Assembly (NCBI GenBank): GCA_024697065.1
Contig: JAILGE010000034.1
Coordinates: 1-56,169, forward strand
DNA: 56,169 nucleotides
Direction: 5' to 3'
Origin: Lachnospiraceae bacterium
GTDB taxonomy: Bacteria; Bacillota; Clostridia; Lachnospirales; Lachnospiraceae
Part shown: positions 52,700 through 56,169 of the stretch, in pieces
Position numbering within the stretch: the first letter of the stretch is position 1
Layout of the letters: each line of letters opens with the position of its first letter
Program-made: the position numbers and the translations under genes
The notes under the pieces: model-generated
Told to the model about the DNA's origin: nothing
The model's input: the letters and a program-made list of their open reading frames with translations, nothing else
Databases searched by the model: none

Positions 52700-55600
52700 T
52701 AATATATCTCCAAAATGTTAGAATAATAACTTAGTGATTCGGCATACTTATCATAATTGATATAATAAATTTTTCCCCAACTCTCAATTTTAAGTATATA
52801 CTTGTACTCATTTGTCACCTCATCCCAATACTTTGTATAACCTATTATCGTCATATAATGGGAATCACAACGCTGAAACTTTATATTTTCTGTCTTCATT
52901 TTTGCATTTTCACTATCAGGATACATAAAGAGATCCACTTCCGTATTATAATATGAAAACACGACCGGTATTCCATTTGAGATCATAGTTTCAATTTTAT
53001 CTATCGTTCCTGCCTTATTATTTGTCGGTGCCCATGTTGCATTCTTATACGGGCTGTTATTTTCACAAAGATATTTTTTTATTCCGTCCGTCATATCAAA
53101 AGGAGTTACTCCAATAATGTAATTCTTTAACCCCGGCTTTAATTTGTAGACATTATCTCTGTTATAGTTTGCACATTTCATATATTCATATTGGCTGATA
53201 TTACCCGAGTCTGTGTCATAAGTAAATGTCTGATCCATCAAATGATATCCGTCGTTCTGTTGCGTAAGATAGAGCTCTAAATCTGTCATTGCCATAACTC
53301 CGCATCCCCATTCGCTCGTACGATACCCATCAGCAGAATCGTAAAGATCCCTCTTCACCATATAATTCAATAGATCTTGATCTTCCTCATAGTACACAGA
53401 GAACGTTCCCCACCAATTTTGGTTTCCACCATTTGCGCCGTCAACATTCAGATACTCTACACCTATAAATTTGTTAGGCAGATATACCGTAATCTCACTT
53501 GAAATATCCTTGCTTTGATCAGAGCCTTCAGAAGCTTTGTTTTTTTGAATTTCTTTTTGTTCATTCAGATCATTAAGGATCTCCGCAATCAGCATATCGA
53601 CCCCTTTGGAATCATCATAAGACTTTCCTCCGGTTATAGGAATAAGCGAATCCATATACTGACTTGTGGGATATGAGATTGCTATAGTATTTATTATAAC
53701 ATCATTGTCAGCTGCATATTTTATACTATCATTTATGCCCTTTGAGTCAAAACTGAAATATGGTTTATCAAGATGTTCATAGATTGAGCTGTCATATATA
53801 TTTCCTGCGTAGAAGACAAATACCTTAACATTTCTATTACTGTCTGTGTAAGATTTCGTATCACGCGCGAGCTCATTAAAAACTCTACTGTTAAGAACAA
53901 CCGGAATATTGCCGTTATACAACTTAGACGCCGTGGCAACTTCTCTTTCCTTAAATCTGGTTATCCACTCTATAGCGTCAACCTTATCCAAGTGATAGTC
54001 CATTTCGTATCCATCGTTATAATATGCTATTATACTAACAACATCGTTTTCATCCATATGTTCAATTAAAGCTTGAGCTACTGACGCCTGTTTTTCTTGA
54101 TCTTCTGCGGATACCCCACCGTCAAAGCATAAATAATACGAGTCATTTTCATATTTAAGTTTAGAGTGTATAGCCGAGAAATGGCTGATTCCTGACAGGT
54201 CTTTACCGACACCACTATTCTTCAGATCCCTGATTATTTCCTCTATTACCGCATCTGTTCCGTTTATGGCTCTGTATATTTTTCCTTTTTCTGATACATA
54301 ACTATCAAAACAGTTATATCCATAATTATTTAAGGTTACTGTGTTGAAAACACCTAATGATGTTTGATTTTTGAATTGCGAGTCTATTTTGCTTTTCCAT
54401 GTATCATTTAGATTATATTTATCTCCCATAAAGAAATAGTGTCTGAATGTAGCCCCATTAAGACAAACTCCTTTATAGGCCGCATTTCCAAAGTCTGCAT
54501 CATACATATTTGTTCCAACTTTGCCGATATCACGATAATGTTGAATTATTTTATCAAAATTCTCTAAATTAAAATGACAATCCAGATATCCCGACGCCAT
54601 ATCAGAATATGTATCACCCGCCCCGCCCGGCTTTCCATATACCAGAATATATTTCGGAATACTATAAGTATATTGCCTCAGATTGAAATCATCATCTATG
54701 TAGTTAGAATAAGGTTCAACTGAATCTATATATTTCATTATTTCTTTAACTGCTCTCAACTGCTCGTCTACGCTTTCCTCAGAGGCCGTAAAATCCACAA
54801 CGAAAACATAGTAATACCTCAAATTTTTTATCTTAGTTAAATCAATTTCCTTATCTTCAAACGTTTTCTTATACTTAACTTTATCAACGAGCAGGTATGT
54901 TGAGAAATGAGTTGTTGTATAGGTTACTGTGTTGTTCACTGTATCTACAACAGAGTCCTCAAGAATGACAAAGGCATCATTTGCTTCGTCATACCAGACC
55001 ATACAAAGGTCTTCTTCTTTAGTATCCCCAAGCAATGTCTCATCATATCTGAATGTGATATCAGCCGTATCAAAATCAGCATCACAATAAATCTCTACAG
55101 GATCACCTATTAGCCCTGCTGTATCATATACAATGCTGTTTTTATCATATGTCAGGTAAATATAGAGTTTGTCATCTAAGATTCCCGCACACATCATATC
55201 CACACTTACTCTATTTAACGCTGTTCCGCTATAGTCTCTTGATACTTCCTGCGAGATCAATTCATCTCTATCGGCTATTCCGTTCCCATCACTGTCAGGC
55301 TTAGAAGGATCAAGTCCTAAATTAAGTTCCTCTATATCCATTAATCCGTCAAAATCCGTATCAGCCAATGTCGGATCTGTTCCGGTCACATTTACCTCAT
55401 ATCCGTCATTTAATTTATCAAGATCATAATCATCGACTAAATCAGATGTTCTAAGCTCGTGTTCTCTAAGTATATTCAGACCATCCCCGTCTTCATCCTC
55501 ATCACAGTCCCTGATCCCATCATCATCCGTATCGTCATCTGTAGGATCAGTATCAAGAAGGAAAAGTTCTGCTCCATCATCAAGTCCGTCACCATCGGTA

Positions 55601-55740
55601 TCTTTCTTATCAGGATCAGTACCGAAGTATTTTTCGTAGTAATCGTATATGTTGTCACCATCTTCATCCACAAGTTCGATATACGTATTATCAATGTTGG
55701 AAGCCTCACGGTTTATAACGATAAGTTCTTCCTTCATCAC
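52699..55740 (-). CDS. large surface-type protein: TSP3 repeats, HFS motif, VWA-like regions, papain/C39-like domain
   Basis: A 1013-residue protein. Residues ~22-172 hold five calcium-binding thrombospondin type-3 repeats (DxDxDG type). A beta region ends in H278-F-S280, like the autoproteolytic HF/S site of ZU5/FIIND domains. A VWA-like domain begins at D316-F-T-A-S320 (MIDAS form), and a second VWA-like stretch spans ~530-765 without clear MIDAS. The C-terminal ~240 residues have Cys813 (EWGCGVMAM) and His961 (SHYMTIIGY) of papain/C39-like peptidases, and E986-S-W-G where papains have N-S-W-G. No signal peptide, no Shine-Dalgarno before GTG/ATG: the 5' end may be lost. Coupled to the lipoprotein. 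Confidence 0.8.
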   Translation of the reverse strand: MMKEELIVINREASNIDNTYIELVDEDGDNIYDYYEKYFGTDPDKKDTDGDGLDDGAELFLLDTDPTDDDTDDDGIRDCDEDEDGDGLNILREHELRTSDLVDDYDLDKLNDGYEVNVTGTDPTLADTDFDGLMDIEELNLGLDPSKPDSDGNGIADRDELISQEVSRDYSGTALNRVSVDMMCAGILDDKLYIYLTYDKNSIVYDTAGLIGDPVEIYCDADFDTADITFRYDETLLGDTKEEDLCMVWYDEANDAFVILEDSVVDTVNNTVTYTTTHFSTYLLVDKVKYKKTFEDKEIDLTKIKNLRYYYVFVVDFTASEESVDEQLRAVKEIMKYIDSVEPYSNYIDDDFNLRQYTYSIPKYILVYGKPGGAGDTYSDMASGYLDCHFNLENFDKIIQHYRDIGKVGTNMYDADFGNAAYKGVCLNGATFRHYFFMGDKYNLNDTWKSKIDSQFKNQTSLGVFNTVTLNNYGYNCFDSYVSEKGKIYRAINGTDAVIEEIIRDLKNSGVGKDLSGISHFSAIHSKLKYENDSYYLCFDGGVSAEDQEKQASVAQALIEHMDENDVVSIIAYYNDGYEMDYHLDKVDAIEWITRFKEREVATASKLYNGNIPVVLNSRVFNELARDTKSYTDSNRNVKVFVFYAGNIYDSSIYEHLDKPYFSFDSKGINDSIKYAADNDVIINTIAISYPTSQYMDSLIPITGGKSYDDSKGVDMLIAEILNDLNEQKEIQKNKASEGSDQSKDISSEITVYLPNKFIGVEYLNVDGANGGNQNWWGTFSVYYEEDQDLLNYMVKRDLYDSADGYRTSEWGCGVMAMTDLELYLTQQNDGYHLMDQTFTYDTDSGNISQYEYMKCANYNRDNVYKLKPGLKNYIIGVTPFDMTDGIKKYLCENNSPYKNATWAPTNNKAGTIDKIETMISNGIPVVFSYYNTEVDLFMYPDSENAKMKTENIKFQRCDSHYMTIIGYTKYWDEVTNEYKYILKIESWGKIYYINYDKYAESLSYYSNILEIY

Positions 55741-55938
55741 AGTTCCGTTTGGAAGCGTTTTGTCAAGAACAAATTAGTGTCACTTGCAAATAATTATAGA
55801 TCTAAATCAAGCTTTTTATCAGGATCTATCAGCCGTTATGATTCTTTCGGTCTAGTAATATTTCTTTGTGTTCTCCTGCACCACCTACAGGAAACCTGCA
55901 CTCACCGGATACAAAAACAACGTCTCCCTCCGGACATG
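55741..55938 (-). other. unassigned stretch before the 1013-residue gene
   Basis: About 200 bases between the terminator and the GTG start. The proximal part is AT-rich with stops in frame and a TTGACA (55764-55769 region) lacking a good -10. The distal part is G-rich with a TGCAGG/CCTGTA hairpin and a 36-codon open frame on the minus strand ending at 55829. It could be a structured RNA leader or a gene remnant; neither is shown. Confidence 0.3.
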
Positions 55939-55965
55939 AAAAGAGAGCCGATTTCTCGACTCTCT
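55939..55965 (-). terminator. terminator of the gene at the right edge
   Basis: Minus strand AGAGAGTCGA (55956-55965) pairs with TCGGCTCTCT (55942-55951), one wobble, four-base loop, then TTTT (55939-55942). Confidence 0.9.
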
Positions 55966-55988
55966 TCAAGTAACAGATTTTTTCGATT

Positions 55989-56169
55989 TTATATCGACAA
56001 GTCTATAAACTCTCCTGTTACACCAGACCCCAAACTCATTACTTTCATAGAAGAAAAATCAACACCTGATGAATCAATTTCTACTATGTTTTCTTTTTGA
56101 GCACTTGAAAATTCGTATGAACCTTCACCAATTGCAAGTACTGCTTCATTTGACGCATCACCAAGTTCT
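55989..56169 (-). CDS. C-terminal end of a protein cut by the window
   Basis: An open minus-strand frame of 59 codons runs in from the right edge to a TAA at 55989-55991. It reads as short alternating strands with Gly and Ser turns (VLAIGEGSYEFSSAQ; VMSLGSGVTGEFIDLSI), like the last beta-sandwich of an extracellular or carbohydrate-active protein. A terminator follows 24 bases later, which supports a true gene end. Family not recognised. Confidence 0.7.
   Translation of the reverse strand, partial: ELGDASNEAVLAIGEGSYEFSSAQKENIVEIDSSGVDFSSMKVMSLGSGVTGEFIDLSI

Noticed and set aside
55459-56100. Plus-strand open frame of 213 codons
   Set aside because: It is antisense to the calcium-repeat region and crosses a minus-strand terminator. 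Repeats of Asp codons give long reverse frames rich in Ile.
1-56169. tRNA, rRNA, CRISPR, insertion sequence or defence system
   Set aside because: Intergenic gaps were read on both strands; no cloverleaf, repeat-spacer array, transposase, integrase or defence-family motif was seen.

Overview
The window reads as the chromosome of a motile, Gram-positive, anaerobic member of the Clostridia, most likely Lachnospiraceae (Butyrivibrio-like). That is an inference from gene content: ATP-type PEP carboxykinase, a cdaA-cdaR-glmM operon, mbl followed by flhO/flhP-type rod genes, EpsG-type polysaccharide genes, a SleB-type hydrolase and thrombospondin-3 surface proteins. Most genes are on the minus strand, so they are transcribed from high to low coordinates. 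No tRNA, rRNA, CRISPR array, insertion sequence or phage gene was recognised.

Positions 1-22.5 kb: the start of pckA, an orphan trpF, then a surface-glycan locus. The locus holds an O-antigen-ligase/polymerase-like protein, a GT-C membrane glycosyltransferase, a flippase-type ABC exporter, a plus-strand island (small membrane protein and GT52 transferase), and a tightly coupled ten-gene operon. That operon runs from its own promoter at about 18.75 kb: initiating phosphoglycosyltransferase, chain-length protein, GT2, EpsG polymerase, GT2, three GT4, a GT-A/GT8-like gene and a GT2. Upstream lie another GT2, two coupled membrane proteins and GDP-fucose synthase. Together these would build, polymerise and export a repeat-unit polysaccharide.

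Positions 22.5-43.9 kb: housekeeping genes. A DUF212 membrane protein faces leuA-rfbD. An HPr-like gene lacking the phosphorylatable histidine follows glmM. A long minus-strand unit runs greA, mbl, flhO, flhP, flgJ-like, recD2, comFC-like, yvyF-like, two unknown membrane proteins, cdaA, cdaR, glmM. It combines c-di-AMP, peptidoglycan-precursor, cell-shape and flagellar functions. A second unit runs nfeD, SPFH, argF, birA, an unknown gene, coaX, dus.

Positions 44-51.9 kb: a secreted SH3/SleB-type cell wall hydrolase whose whole leader is a four-fold 10-bp repeat, an RlmI-like methyltransferase with a LUD-domain gene, a plus-strand membrane protein, a MATE transporter, a GH43-like glycosidase and a secreted CAP-domain protein.

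Positions 51.9-56.2 kb: a visibly more AT-rich accessory region. It holds a lipoprotein coupled to a 1013-residue protein (thrombospondin-3 repeats, HFS motif, two VWA-like regions, papain/C39-like C-terminus) that has no visible signal peptide or Shine-Dalgarno sequence. The 3' end of another gene enters at the right edge.

Family names come from motif recognition by eye; no database search was run.
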